This document shows, one piece after another, positions 42,728 through 50,369 of a stretch of DNA of 64,000 bases. The DNA comes from Treponema sp. (lineage in GTDB: Bacteria > Spirochaetota > Spirochaetia > Treponematales > Treponemataceae): assembly GCA_022640795.1 (NCBI GenBank), contig JALCCK010000006.1, positions 1 to 64,000 of the forward strand, given 5' to 3'. Position 1 is the stretch's first letter, and every line of letters starts with the position of its first letter. The notes below the pieces were generated by a model, which saw only the letters and a list, made by a program, of their open reading frames with translations, did no database searches and was not told where the DNA came from. Made by a program: the position numbers and the translations under genes.

Positions 42728-43513
42728 CTATAACCGTCCGGTATTAAGGAAATTCGGCGTAAAGTAGCCGTCTTCGAGCGGTTTGTCTACCTGGATATTG
42801 ACGATTTTGAGATTGGTAGAGTGCCCTGTCTGTACGTTTTTCATATAACTTTCGGTCGGAATGTTGTAAACGTAGTTATTGGCTCCCGTTTCCTGAAGGA
42901 TAGTCCGTATTTCGTTTGTTTTTTCCAGATTACCTTTTCTGTCGTACATTTCGATATAGACCGGTATCCATGTTTTTTTATCGACCCATGACATTCTGTA
43001 TGAATATTGATCGTTTTTATCTACCGGCGTTGATTTTACAACATAGCAGTCGTATCCGTTTTTGGTTTCCTCTTTTACCAGTTCGTGTACGTCGGCACTG
43101 ACTGCACGCGTACTTATATCATCGTAGGTAAAATCGGTTCCGACAAAAGATTTATCACCTTCAGAAGAGGCTACGCGGCGCGTTGTACGCAGCGCGGGCA
43201 GATATATCCATTTGTCATCGTCCCGTCCCTTATTTTCTTTCTGCAGAAAACGGGTGTTTTTTACTGAGGCCGGACTGAAAAATATCATAACGGCATCGGT
43301 GAGATTATCCTTGCACCGGCCGTATTCGCCGACCTGTCTGTTCTCTGTTGTTCCGTCCTTGTCTGTCAGGCTCATGATGACGGCTGCTTTTGTAAACGCA
43401 GGTTTTTTGCGATCATATACTTTCTGCATAACTTCCGTGCCATCGATGGCGAATGCCGAGGCTCCCATTGCCAGCGTAACAAGTACTGCTGTTACTGTTT
43501 TGATCAGTTTCAT
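42728..43513 (-). CDS. LolA-like outer membrane lipoprotein-sorting protein
   Basis: 261 residues, periplasmic. Signal peptide MKLIKTVTAVLVTLAMGASAFA. The mature part matches the LolA-like family found with RND exporters: FSPASVKNTRFLQKENKGRDDDKWIYLPALRTTRRVASSEGDKSFVGTDFTYDD, with DCYVVKSTP and MSWVDKKTWIPVYIEMYD. It probably ferries a lipid or acylated cargo between the MMPL exporter and the outer-membrane protein. A longer upstream reading that begins inside the exporter gene is rejected in favour of the ATG preceded by GAGGAG. Middle gene of the operon. Confidence 0.9.
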   Translation of the reverse strand: MKLIKTVTAVLVTLAMGASAFAIDGTEVMQKVYDRKKPAFTKAAVIMSLTDKDGTTENRQVGEYGRCKDNLTDAVMIFFSPASVKNTRFLQKENKGRDDDKWIYLPALRTTRRVASSEGDKSFVGTDFTYDDISTRAVSADVHELVKEETKNGYDCYVVKSTPVDKNDQYSYRMSWVDKKTWIPVYIEMYDRKGNLEKTNEIRTILQETGANNYVYNIPTESYMKNVQTGHSTNLKIVNIQVDKPLEDGYFTPNFLNTGRL

Positions 43514-43539
43514 ATAATTTCTCCTCATGTATGAATTTT

Positions 43540-43557
43540 GGCAGGCATACGCCTGCC
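43540..43557 (-). other. Intercistronic hairpin between exporter and LolA-like genes
   Basis: GGCAGGC and GCCTGCC pair perfectly around a 4-base loop in the 52-base gap. There is no U-run; it may stabilise the upstream or downstream message. Confidence 0.5.
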
Positions 43558-43565
43558 AGGAAATA

Positions 43566-46394
43566 TTATTTTTCTGCGACCGGTATCTCACGGTTTTTTT
43601 CTTTTTTAATCATGAAAGCAGGATCGAAAGCATTCAGAATACCGGGAATAATCGTCATAGCCAGCAAAGAACTGGTGAACATAACGATGGCAACCAGAAT
43701 GCCGATGTACCGTAAAATAATGAATTTAGAGAAAACCAGAACAAGAAATCCAAGTCCCACCGAAATTGCATTGGTAATAATTCCTTTACCGCTTGTCTTA
43801 AAGGTTTCTTTGGTAACCTGTTCCAGATTGTTGCTTTTTGAACGTTCGTTCCGGTAAGTTTCCATGAAATGAATCGTGTAATCTATACCGACTCCGATTG
43901 CAACCGATGCGATAATACTTGTTACCAGATCAAGATGGATTTTTGCAAATCCCATAATCATAAAATTCAGTAAAATGGTAAGAGCTAACGGAATTGCGCC
44001 GAGAAGTCCTGCCCACGGCGACTTGAACGAGATGCTTATAATGAGAAACACCATGAACAGCGAGAATGCAATGCTGGTAAACTGGCTTTTGAGAACCATT
44101 TTAGTCATGGTATATTCCATTTCGCCGTTGCCGGTTGCTGCAAGAGCGTATCCCTTCGGAAAATATTTTGCCGCATAGGCTTTTGCATCAGCAATAATAG
44201 AGCCCGTCTCATCGGTACTGTGCGTACGCAGCTCGACCTGTGTACGAATCGATTTCGGATTTGTCATATCGTCGGCGAACTTTTCCATATCCTTGCTGCT
44301 GAGCAGCAGCAGATACTGTGAAACGAGATCTGACAGCTGAGCTCTCGTTGCCGCAGGATATTTCGACGGGTCATAGGGTATTTCATAATAGTCACTGCCG
44401 TTATAGTTGAGTGTTTTTTCAAGTTCTGAAACAACCTGCTCGACAGTCGCCGTTTTTCCGCCGGCTGCCGTGTATGCGTCATGCAGCATTTTAAGACCTT
44501 CAGCAACAGTTATCTTTTTTGAAAGTTCTTCGGAGTATGCAATATTCGGGTCAACATACGGCGTTTCCGCCGGTTCTGCAGCAGTATCTGTATTCCCTGA
44601 CGTTCCGAATCCGAAGTCATCGGATTCATTGCCATTATCAGCTGCTGCAGAAAAGGAATCAGCCGTTGTCCCGCTTCCGAATCCGAAATCGTTGAATCCG
44701 CTGTCGTCTGTTTCCGATGCCGGTGGTTGTACTGCAGAAGCCTGAGCAGAATCGCTGTTTTCAGACGGAACGTGCATAACCTGATTCATACGCTTAATGA
44801 ACGTGGTAAATGAAACGATTTTACCGATGCCTGCATGCTTTTTCTGCAGATATTCCTGCATGTCGTCTGCCGCTTTCAGAATTTCAGGATTTGTCATGTC
44901 ACCTTTCTTTTGTCCGCTGATGACAAAGTACAGACTGTTTGATCCTGCGAGATTCTTGTCTACGTATGAAATATCCTGCCGGAATTTACTGTCCGGAGGA
45001 AAATAATTTACGAGCGCGGTATCTACGACAAGTTTTTTTATACCGATGCCTGAAAATAACAGAATAAAAAGAAGGAACAGGGTAAGACGAGGTTTCGTTC
45101 CCGAGAAGAAAGAAAACAGCCGGTACATGGTCGTACTGTTTGCATCTTCTGAAGACTGGCTGCTGTTGCGCTGCAAACGACGCTCAATCTTTGCCCGTAT
45201 GGCTGCTGAGTGCCGGTTCATCCTTCTGCTTCTTTTTCCGACTTTTCTGATTGGCGTTACGTAAAGCAGTGCAGGAATTAAGACGATGGAAAGCAGCAGT
45301 GAAAAAGCCACTCCAAGTGCTGCAAAAATGGAAAAAGTACGCAGTGGCTGAATTGGGCTTGTCAGATTTGAAATAAAACCGGCAATGGTAGTAATGGCGG
45401 CAAGCAGAACTGCAATCCACACATCTTTCAGACCCCATAAGATTGCGTCAAGATGTTTTTCTTTTGTCATTTCTCCTTCAGTCCGGTCTAGTGCGACGTA
45501 GTAGTGGGTAAGCACATGAATTCCATAGGCAGAACCGCAGGCGATAAGACAGACCGGTATGACACTCGAAACGATGGTAAATGTGATATGCAACATTGCC
45601 ATCAGTCCGCAGGACCATATGGTACTTATAACGACGGTCAGCAGCGGCAGTATTGTGCCTGCAAAAGATTTAAATGAAAAATAGAGAGAAAGAAGTACGA
45701 CAACAATGACTAGCGGAACCAGTGACCGGAGATCGGAGATCATAAAAGACCGCGAGTCATTGCTTAACACCGGATCTCCAAAATAACGTACTTCAAGATC
45801 ATGTCCTTTTACGGCATTTTCCGTAATTTTCTGTATCTCGTGGTAAGCCTCCATCTGGGCATCTCCCGTTATGGGATTTCCCTGACTATCTTTTGGCTTG
45901 ATTTGAATCATGATTTGTGTCGCTTTACCGTCATCGGTGAGTATCACGCGGTTGTACATCTCCTGCCAGTCGACGATTTTTTGTTTTATAGCTTCCATGT
46001 CTGCTGCACTGCCGGTGTAACGGTCTCCGCCGAGCAGGTTGCCGGCAACGAGGCTTCCGTTTTCGCCGTGTACGTAATCGATATTTGTGAGAGAATCTAC
46101 ATCTTCAACGTTTTTAACCTGAAGAGCTTCGTCTGATATTTTTTGTATAATGGCGATCGTATCAGGGGTAATAATTGAACTCCCCCGGGTTTCGAGCGAG
46201 ATTCCCAGTCCGATCATACTGCCGAACGTGTCTTCCGTTTTCAGCATAGTTGCATAGGAATTACTTTTGTGTGGCATATAAAGTCGTACGGTATTTTCTA
46301 TAGCAGTTCCTTTCAGCTGCATGCTGAAAAAAACTGTAATACCAAGACTGATTCCGATAATCAACCATGGGTGCTTGAGCAGTTTTTTCATCAT
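43566..46394 (-). CDS. RND-superfamily (MMPL-type) exporter
   Basis: 942-residue inner-membrane transporter with two repeats of one plus five membrane segments. TM1 is KHPWLIIGISLGITVFFSM; the TM4 region includes AIGVGIDYTIHFMETYRNE in the second half and ACGSAYGIHVLTHYYVAL in the first. The first periplasmic domain is at about 30-215 and the second at about 460-730. The second contains a low-complexity Ser/Asp/Gly insertion (about 545-620) with two DFGFG motifs that resemble the mature N-terminus of the operon's outer-membrane protein. A patched/hopanoid-exporter-like topology and company with LolA-like protein suggest lipid or lipoprotein export. AAGGAG precedes the ATG; a twin ArsR-type operator follows the promoter. 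Confidence 0.93.
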   Translation of the reverse strand: MMKKLLKHPWLIIGISLGITVFFSMQLKGTAIENTVRLYMPHKSNSYATMLKTEDTFGSMIGLGISLETRGSSIITPDTIAIIQKISDEALQVKNVEDVDSLTNIDYVHGENGSLVAGNLLGGDRYTGSAADMEAIKQKIVDWQEMYNRVILTDDGKATQIMIQIKPKDSQGNPITGDAQMEAYHEIQKITENAVKGHDLEVRYFGDPVLSNDSRSFMISDLRSLVPLVIVVVLLSLYFSFKSFAGTILPLLTVVISTIWSCGLMAMLHITFTIVSSVIPVCLIACGSAYGIHVLTHYYVALDRTEGEMTKEKHLDAILWGLKDVWIAVLLAAITTIAGFISNLTSPIQPLRTFSIFAALGVAFSLLLSIVLIPALLYVTPIRKVGKRSRRMNRHSAAIRAKIERRLQRNSSQSSEDANSTTMYRLFSFFSGTKPRLTLFLLFILLFSGIGIKKLVVDTALVNYFPPDSKFRQDISYVDKNLAGSNSLYFVISGQKKGDMTNPEILKAADDMQEYLQKKHAGIGKIVSFTTFIKRMNQVMHVPSENSDSAQASAVQPPASETDDSGFNDFGFGSGTTADSFSAAADNGNESDDFGFGTSGNTDTAAEPAETPYVDPNIAYSEELSKKITVAEGLKMLHDAYTAAGGKTATVEQVVSELEKTLNYNGSDYYEIPYDPSKYPAATRAQLSDLVSQYLLLLSSKDMEKFADDMTNPKSIRTQVELRTHSTDETGSIIADAKAYAAKYFPKGYALAATGNGEMEYTMTKMVLKSQFTSIAFSLFMVFLIISISFKSPWAGLLGAIPLALTILLNFMIMGFAKIHLDLVTSIIASVAIGVGIDYTIHFMETYRNERSKSNNLEQVTKETFKTSGKGIITNAISVGLGFLVLVFSKFIILRYIGILVAIVMFTSSLLAMTIIPGILNAFDPAFMIKKEKNREIPVAEK

Positions 46395-46460
46395 AGTGTG
46401 ATTTCTCCTTGTGTGATGGTCGTCGTATGAAAAAAAAATTTGCTTTTCTCATACAATGAG

Positions 46461-46491
46461 TTTAATATATTAAATGTTTAATATTATAAAC
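46461..46491. promoter_or_regulatory. Two adjacent AT-rich palindromes, likely ArsR-type operators
   Basis: TTTAATATATTAAA (46461-46474) is a perfect 14-bp palindrome. GTTTAATATTATAAAC (46476-46491) is a palindrome with two mismatched pairs. The centres are 16 bp apart. They lie between the exporter operon and the divergent ArsR-family gene, just downstream of the predicted exporter transcription start. Confidence 0.7.
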
Positions 46492-46501
46492 CTTTGAACA
46501 G

Positions 46502-46530
46502 AATATAGCGACAAAGCGGATGTATGTCAA
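46502..46530 (-). promoter_or_regulatory. Promoter of the RND exporter operon
   Basis: Minus strand TTGACA (46530-46525), 17-base spacer, TATATT (46507-46502). Expected start near 46495, so the two palindromes fall at about +4 to +34. Confidence 0.75.
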
Positions 46531-46587
46531 TAAAAATCATGACGAAATTCTGGTCCGCTGCACTGCAGAAAAAAAGGGGGAAGCGGT

Positions 46588-46992
46588 ATGTCCAAAGAAA
46601 CCGGTAGTATAAATGAAAAAAAGAAGGCAATAGATTTGTTTCATCTGTGTTCTCCTTTGTTCCTTGCGATGGGAGATACAGTCCGGCAGCAGCTGCTGCT
46701 GGACATAGCGGACTGTTCCGAAAAAGGCTGTAATGTTGCTGAACTCACGGGAAAAACCAGACTTTCGCGTTCAGCTATATCGTATCATCTGAAAATTCTG
46801 AAAGACAGCGGTCTTATTACAGCCAGAAAAAAAGGTACACAGGTTTTTTATTTTCTACATCTTGACGAAAATTTTGTAATAATCAGGGAACTGGTGGATA
46901 CTCTGCAGCGTTTAATTGCGGTAAAGACCAGACAGCTCGACGGAAGCGGTAAACCTGGTTTAAAAAATCAGGGTGAACAGCAAATTCCGTAA
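46588..46992 (+). CDS. ArsR-family transcriptional regulator (first of two paralogues)
   Basis: 134-residue winged-helix regulator. Start CSPLFLAMGDTVRQQLLLDIADC, recognition helix region TRLSRSAISYHLKILKDSGLITARKKGTQVFYFLHLDE. The metal-sensing ELCVCDL motif of ArsR/SmtB is absent; three Cys are scattered (about 24, 48, 53), so a metal or redox signal cannot be excluded but is not typical. It is divergent from the RND exporter operon with two palindromic operators between them, so it probably represses the exporter and itself. GGGGG precedes the ATG. Confidence 0.9.
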   Translation: MSKETGSINEKKKAIDLFHLCSPLFLAMGDTVRQQLLLDIADCSEKGCNVAELTGKTRLSRSAISYHLKILKDSGLITARKKGTQVFYFLHLDENFVIIRELVDTLQRLIAVKTRQLDGSGKPGLKNQGEQQIP

Positions 46993-47088
46993 TGGAACAG
47001 ATTTGTTTATTGACAATGAGTTTTTTCAGCCTTATCATAGAGAGACGCTTTTCAGATACAAAGATGCTATTTTTTAAGGATAACCCTG

Positions 47089-47451
47089 ATGATTGATAAA
47101 AAAGAAATAAAACGGACACTTCAGCTGTTTAAAACCTGCGGACCGCTTTTTTTGGCTCTTGGTGATAATATACGGCAGAATTTGCTGCTTGATATGGCAA
47201 ATGCAGGTGATAAAGGAATGAACGTGACGGAACTTACAGCCAATACCCATCTGTCGCGGCCCGCGATTTCACATCATCTGAAAGTACTTAAAGACAGTCA
47301 TCTGATTAAATCATATAAGATCGGACCCCAGGTTTTCTATTCTCTTGATCTGAAAGATAATATAAAAGAGTTGAAGATCCTTATAGCTTCTATCGAGGCC
47401 ATCGTAGACAAAATAAGTGCGGCGGGCGCTGCCGTTACTGCATCTTTATAA
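47089..47451 (+). CDS. ArsR-family transcriptional regulator (second paralogue)
   Basis: 120 residues, clearly paralogous to the preceding gene: TCGPLFLALGDNIRQNLLLDMANAGDKGMNVTELTANTHLSRPAISHHLKVLKDSHLIKSYKIGPQVFYSLD. No CxC metal motif; one Cys (about residue 15) in the shared TCGPLF segment. A heterodimer of the two or division of labour between operators is possible. Gap of 96 bases to the first gene; AAGGA precedes the ATG. Confidence 0.9.
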   Translation: MIDKKEIKRTLQLFKTCGPLFLALGDNIRQNLLLDMANAGDKGMNVTELTANTHLSRPAISHHLKVLKDSHLIKSYKIGPQVFYSLDLKDNIKELKILIASIEAIVDKISAAGAAVTASL

Positions 47452-47461
47452 ATTTTACTGC

Positions 47462-47491
47462 TTGACAGCGACCGGTGACGGCAGGTACCAT
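47462..47491 (+). promoter_or_regulatory. Promoter of the HAD gene, predicts leaderless mRNA
   Basis: TTGACA (47462-47467), 18-base spacer, TACCAT (47486-47491), then six bases to the ATG. No Shine-Dalgarno is correctly placed. Confidence 0.55.
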
Positions 47492-47497
47492 TACGCC

Positions 47498-48160
47498 ATG
47501 AAAAAAATAGAGATTGTGCTGTTCGACATGGACGGTATTATTCTTGATACAGAGGCGGTCTGCCGTCGTACGTGGAGCAGCGCCGGTACGGAGTATCGGA
47601 TGCCGGAATGGGAAGAATCATTCAATGCCTGTATCGGCTGCAATAAAAACGATACAAGACTTTTTCTCGAAAAAAAATACGGCGGTGATTTTCCTGTCTC
47701 AGAATTTATGCAGCGGACGTCCGCTCTTTTCCATCAAATTGAAAAGAACGAGGGGCTGCCGCTGATGAAGGGTGTTATAGCTTCGCTTGAGTACCTGCAG
47801 CAGGAGAAGTATCGAATTGCGCTTGCATCATCGACAAGGCGGCCGGTTGTTGAACGGCAGCTCAAACGGGCAGGTGTCTTTGACTATTTTGAAACGATTA
47901 CGACCGGAGATCTTGTCGAACACAGTAAACCAGCTCCTGATATTTATCTTCTTGCCTGTGAGAGCCTGTCCGCAGCTCCCGAAAACTGTGCAGCGGTGGA
48001 AGACAGCCCGAATGGAATTCTGAGTGCATGTTCGGCCGGCTTAAAGTGCATAATGGTTCCCGATCAGGTCCGGCCCGATCCGCGTATAAAGGCCCTGCTC
48101 TGGGGCTGCCTCGAATCTCTTGAGCAGCTGCCTGATTTCCTCAAATCCAATAACAGGTAA
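47498..48160 (+). CDS. HAD-superfamily phosphatase/phosphoglucomutase-like protein
   Basis: 220-residue cytoplasmic HAD hydrolase, subfamily IA. Motif I FDMDGIILDTE (nucleophile D10, acid D12), motif II ASSTRR, motif III Lys in HSKPAPDIYLLA, motif IV VEDSPNGI. Cap domain at about 15-85. The layout matches beta-phosphoglucomutase-like sugar-phosphate enzymes; the substrate is unknown. An upstream in-frame extension overlapping the ArsR gene is rejected. The ATG follows a promoter -10 box by six bases. Confidence 0.9.
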   Translation: MKKIEIVLFDMDGIILDTEAVCRRTWSSAGTEYRMPEWEESFNACIGCNKNDTRLFLEKKYGGDFPVSEFMQRTSALFHQIEKNEGLPLMKGVIASLEYLQQEKYRIALASSTRRPVVERQLKRAGVFDYFETITTGDLVEHSKPAPDIYLLACESLSAAPENCAAVEDSPNGILSACSAGLKCIMVPDQVRPDPRIKALLWGCLESLEQLPDFLKSNNR

Positions 48161-48180
48161 TTTTTCACTGCATGGTTTCA

Positions 48181-48220
48181 GATGACGCACGCTGACATAC
48201 GTTGATGTACGTTGACGTAC
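48181..48220 (+). repeat. Four tandem 10-bp repeats upstream of the EF-G promoter
   Basis: GATGACGCAC, GCTGACATAC, GTTGATGTAC and GTTGACGTAC are arranged without spacing. The common pattern is G-N-TGA-Y-R-Y-AC. They end four bases before the -35 box. One unit per helical turn places every copy on the same face of DNA. Confidence 0.7.
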
Positions 48221-48224
48221 ACTA

Positions 48225-48253
48225 TTGAGAAAAACATAGTAACCTATTATAAT
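48225..48253 (+). promoter_or_regulatory. Promoter of the EF-G gene
   Basis: TTGAGA (48225-48230), 17-base spacer, TATAAT (48248-48253). Leader of about 58 bases. Confidence 0.78.
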
Positions 48254-48317
48254 AAGAGAATATAAGATGGCTTGGACACAGGGACTTGAATACTGTTCCA
48301 GACAATAAGGATTAAGT

Positions 48318-50369
48318 ATGCTTGAAAAAATGAGAAATATCGGAATTATGGCTCATATCGATGCCGGCAAAACGACAACGACAGAGCGGATTCTCTATTA
48401 TACAAAAAAAATACATAAAATTGGTGAAATTGACGACGGTCAGGCGACTATGGACTTTATGCAGCAGGAACAGGAGCGCGGTATCACGATAGAAAGTGCA
48501 GCGACGACAACTGACTGGCGCGGTTACCAGATAAATATCATAGATACTCCCGGCCATGTCGATTTTACCGCGGAAGTCGAGCGTTCGCTGCGCGTTCTCG
48601 ACGGTGCCGTTGCTGTTATTTGTGCGGTAGACGGTGTTCAACCCCAGACAGAGACTGTCTGGAAACAGGCCGACGGGTTTCATGTTCCGCGTCTGTGTTT
48701 TGTGAATAAGATGGACCGGATCGGTGCTGATTATTTTGCATCGCTGCAGGACGTACACGATAAATTCGACTGTGAATGTATCGCACTCCAGATACCGATC
48801 GGACAGGGTGCCGCTTTCGAAGGTGTTATAGATCTGCTTCGCATGAAGGAGATACGATGGGACGCAGAGTCGGAAGGTGAAAAATTTTCTGAAACCGACG
48901 TTGCACCGGACCGGCTTGCTGAAGCACAGAAATGGCGTGACCAGCTTGTTGAAACCGTTGCGTCCAGCGATGATACACTGATTGAGCTCTTTCTCGAAGG
49001 CAAGGAAATTCCGATTGACCGCCTCATGCAGGCAATCAGAAAAGGAACAATAAACAGAACTTTTGTTCCCTTTCTGTGCGGTTCAGCCCGTCACAATCAA
49101 GGGGTGCAGCCGCTGATTGACGCTGTCGTCGACTATCTTCCCGCTCCCGATGAAGTACCTCCTGCAGAGGGAATTCATATAAAACACGATAAGGAAGAAA
49201 AAATAGCAATTCCGTGTACGGAAACCGGTACTCCGCTGGGACTTGTATTCAAAATTCAGTACGATCAGAATATGGGTGCGATGTGCTATGTACGGATGTA
49301 TTCCGGCAAAGTAAAGACTGGTCAGCAGATTTATAATGTGACGAAGAAAAAACGCGAGCGGATAAACCGGATTCTTCGGGTTAACGCGGATAAAACGGAA
49401 CCGATGGATTCTCTTTCGGCGGGCGATATAGCGGTGTTTATCGGTTTGAAACTGGCGCAGACAGGAGATACGCTCGGTAGCGAAGGAATGCCGGTTTCTC
49501 TTGAAAATATGCGCTTCCCTGAGCCTGTCATATCCGTCGCTATAGAACCTGATTCTTTGTCCGACCGTGATAAGCTGAAAGATACGCTGGCAGTTCTTTC
49601 CCGTGAGGATCCTACTTTCACGTACCACGACGATGAGGAAACCGGACAGCTCATTATAAGCGGCATGGGGGAATTGCACCTTGATGTTCTGGTTACCCGG
49701 ATGAAAGATGATTTTCATGTAAAAGCCCGGGTCGGGTCTCCGCAGGTAACGTATCGCGAAGCCGTGACGGCTGCTGCCGACTATACGGCTTCGTACAGCA
49801 AAGTTCTTGCCGGAAAGGAAAATACGGCGGGGCTTACTGTTCATGTGGAGCCCCGGGAGCAGGGAACGGGAAATTCATATGAATGTACCGTCCGGCACGC
49901 TCAGATTCCTGATGAAATATTTGAGGCAGTTGAGAGCGGATTCAGGAATTCCCTGTCGGCAGGAATAAATTATGGTTATCCCTGTACCGATACGGCAGTA
50001 AAAGTTACTGCGCTGGACTATAATGAACTCAGCTCGACTCCGTTTGCTTTTGAAGCCTGCGCCGTTGCCGCTTTTGACGAGGTTTGCAGCAAGGCTTCTC
50101 CCCAGCTCCTTGAACCGGTTATGAATGTTGATATTTCCTGTCCTGCGGAATTCGTCGGCGATGCGATGAGTCAGATTACGCAACGCGGCGGAATAATTCT
50201 TGGTGAAGAGGCAAAGTCTTCCGCAGAATTGGTTCATGCACAGGCACCTATGGCAAAAATGTTTGGATTTTCGACAAATTTAAGATCAGTGACGCAGGGT
50301 CGCGCTTCATTCAGTATGGAATTCAGTCACTATCAGGTAAAACCTGACGGACTGGGAAAACGATGGTAG
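48318..50369 (+). CDS. fusA: Translation elongation factor G
   Basis: 683-residue GTPase that drives ribosomal translocation or recycling. G1 AHIDAGKTTTTERIL, switch I QERGITIESAATTT, G3 DTPGHVDF, G4 NKMDR, and the G5 SARHN-type segment are all intact; domains II to V follow with GGMGELHLDVL-like SGMGELHLDVLVTRM. Spirochaetes carry two EF-G copies, and the absence of rpsL/rpsG/tuf neighbours suggests that this may be the paralogue away from the str operon; that is inference. AAGGA precedes the ATG. The stop overlaps the next gene by seven bases. Confidence 0.95.
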   Translation: MLEKMRNIGIMAHIDAGKTTTTERILYYTKKIHKIGEIDDGQATMDFMQQEQERGITIESAATTTDWRGYQINIIDTPGHVDFTAEVERSLRVLDGAVAVICAVDGVQPQTETVWKQADGFHVPRLCFVNKMDRIGADYFASLQDVHDKFDCECIALQIPIGQGAAFEGVIDLLRMKEIRWDAESEGEKFSETDVAPDRLAEAQKWRDQLVETVASSDDTLIELFLEGKEIPIDRLMQAIRKGTINRTFVPFLCGSARHNQGVQPLIDAVVDYLPAPDEVPPAEGIHIKHDKEEKIAIPCTETGTPLGLVFKIQYDQNMGAMCYVRMYSGKVKTGQQIYNVTKKKRERINRILRVNADKTEPMDSLSAGDIAVFIGLKLAQTGDTLGSEGMPVSLENMRFPEPVISVAIEPDSLSDRDKLKDTLAVLSREDPTFTYHDDEETGQLIISGMGELHLDVLVTRMKDDFHVKARVGSPQVTYREAVTAAADYTASYSKVLAGKENTAGLTVHVEPREQGTGNSYECTVRHAQIPDEIFEAVESGFRNSLSAGINYGYPCTDTAVKVTALDYNELSSTPFAFEACAVAAFDEVCSKASPQLLEPVMNVDISCPAEFVGDAMSQITQRGGIILGEEAKSSAELVHAQAPMAKMFGFSTNLRSVTQGRASFSMEFSHYQVKPDGLGKRW

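Noticed and set aside
48181-48220. Possible CRISPR-like or minisatellite array
   Set aside because: Units are only 10 bp, have no spacers, and stop at a promoter; regulatory repeats fit better. No CRISPR array is seen elsewhere.
49083-49844. 253-codon open frame on the minus strand
   Set aside because: It lies wholly opposite EF-G, shows no known motif, and has a composition expected of the complement of a conserved gene.
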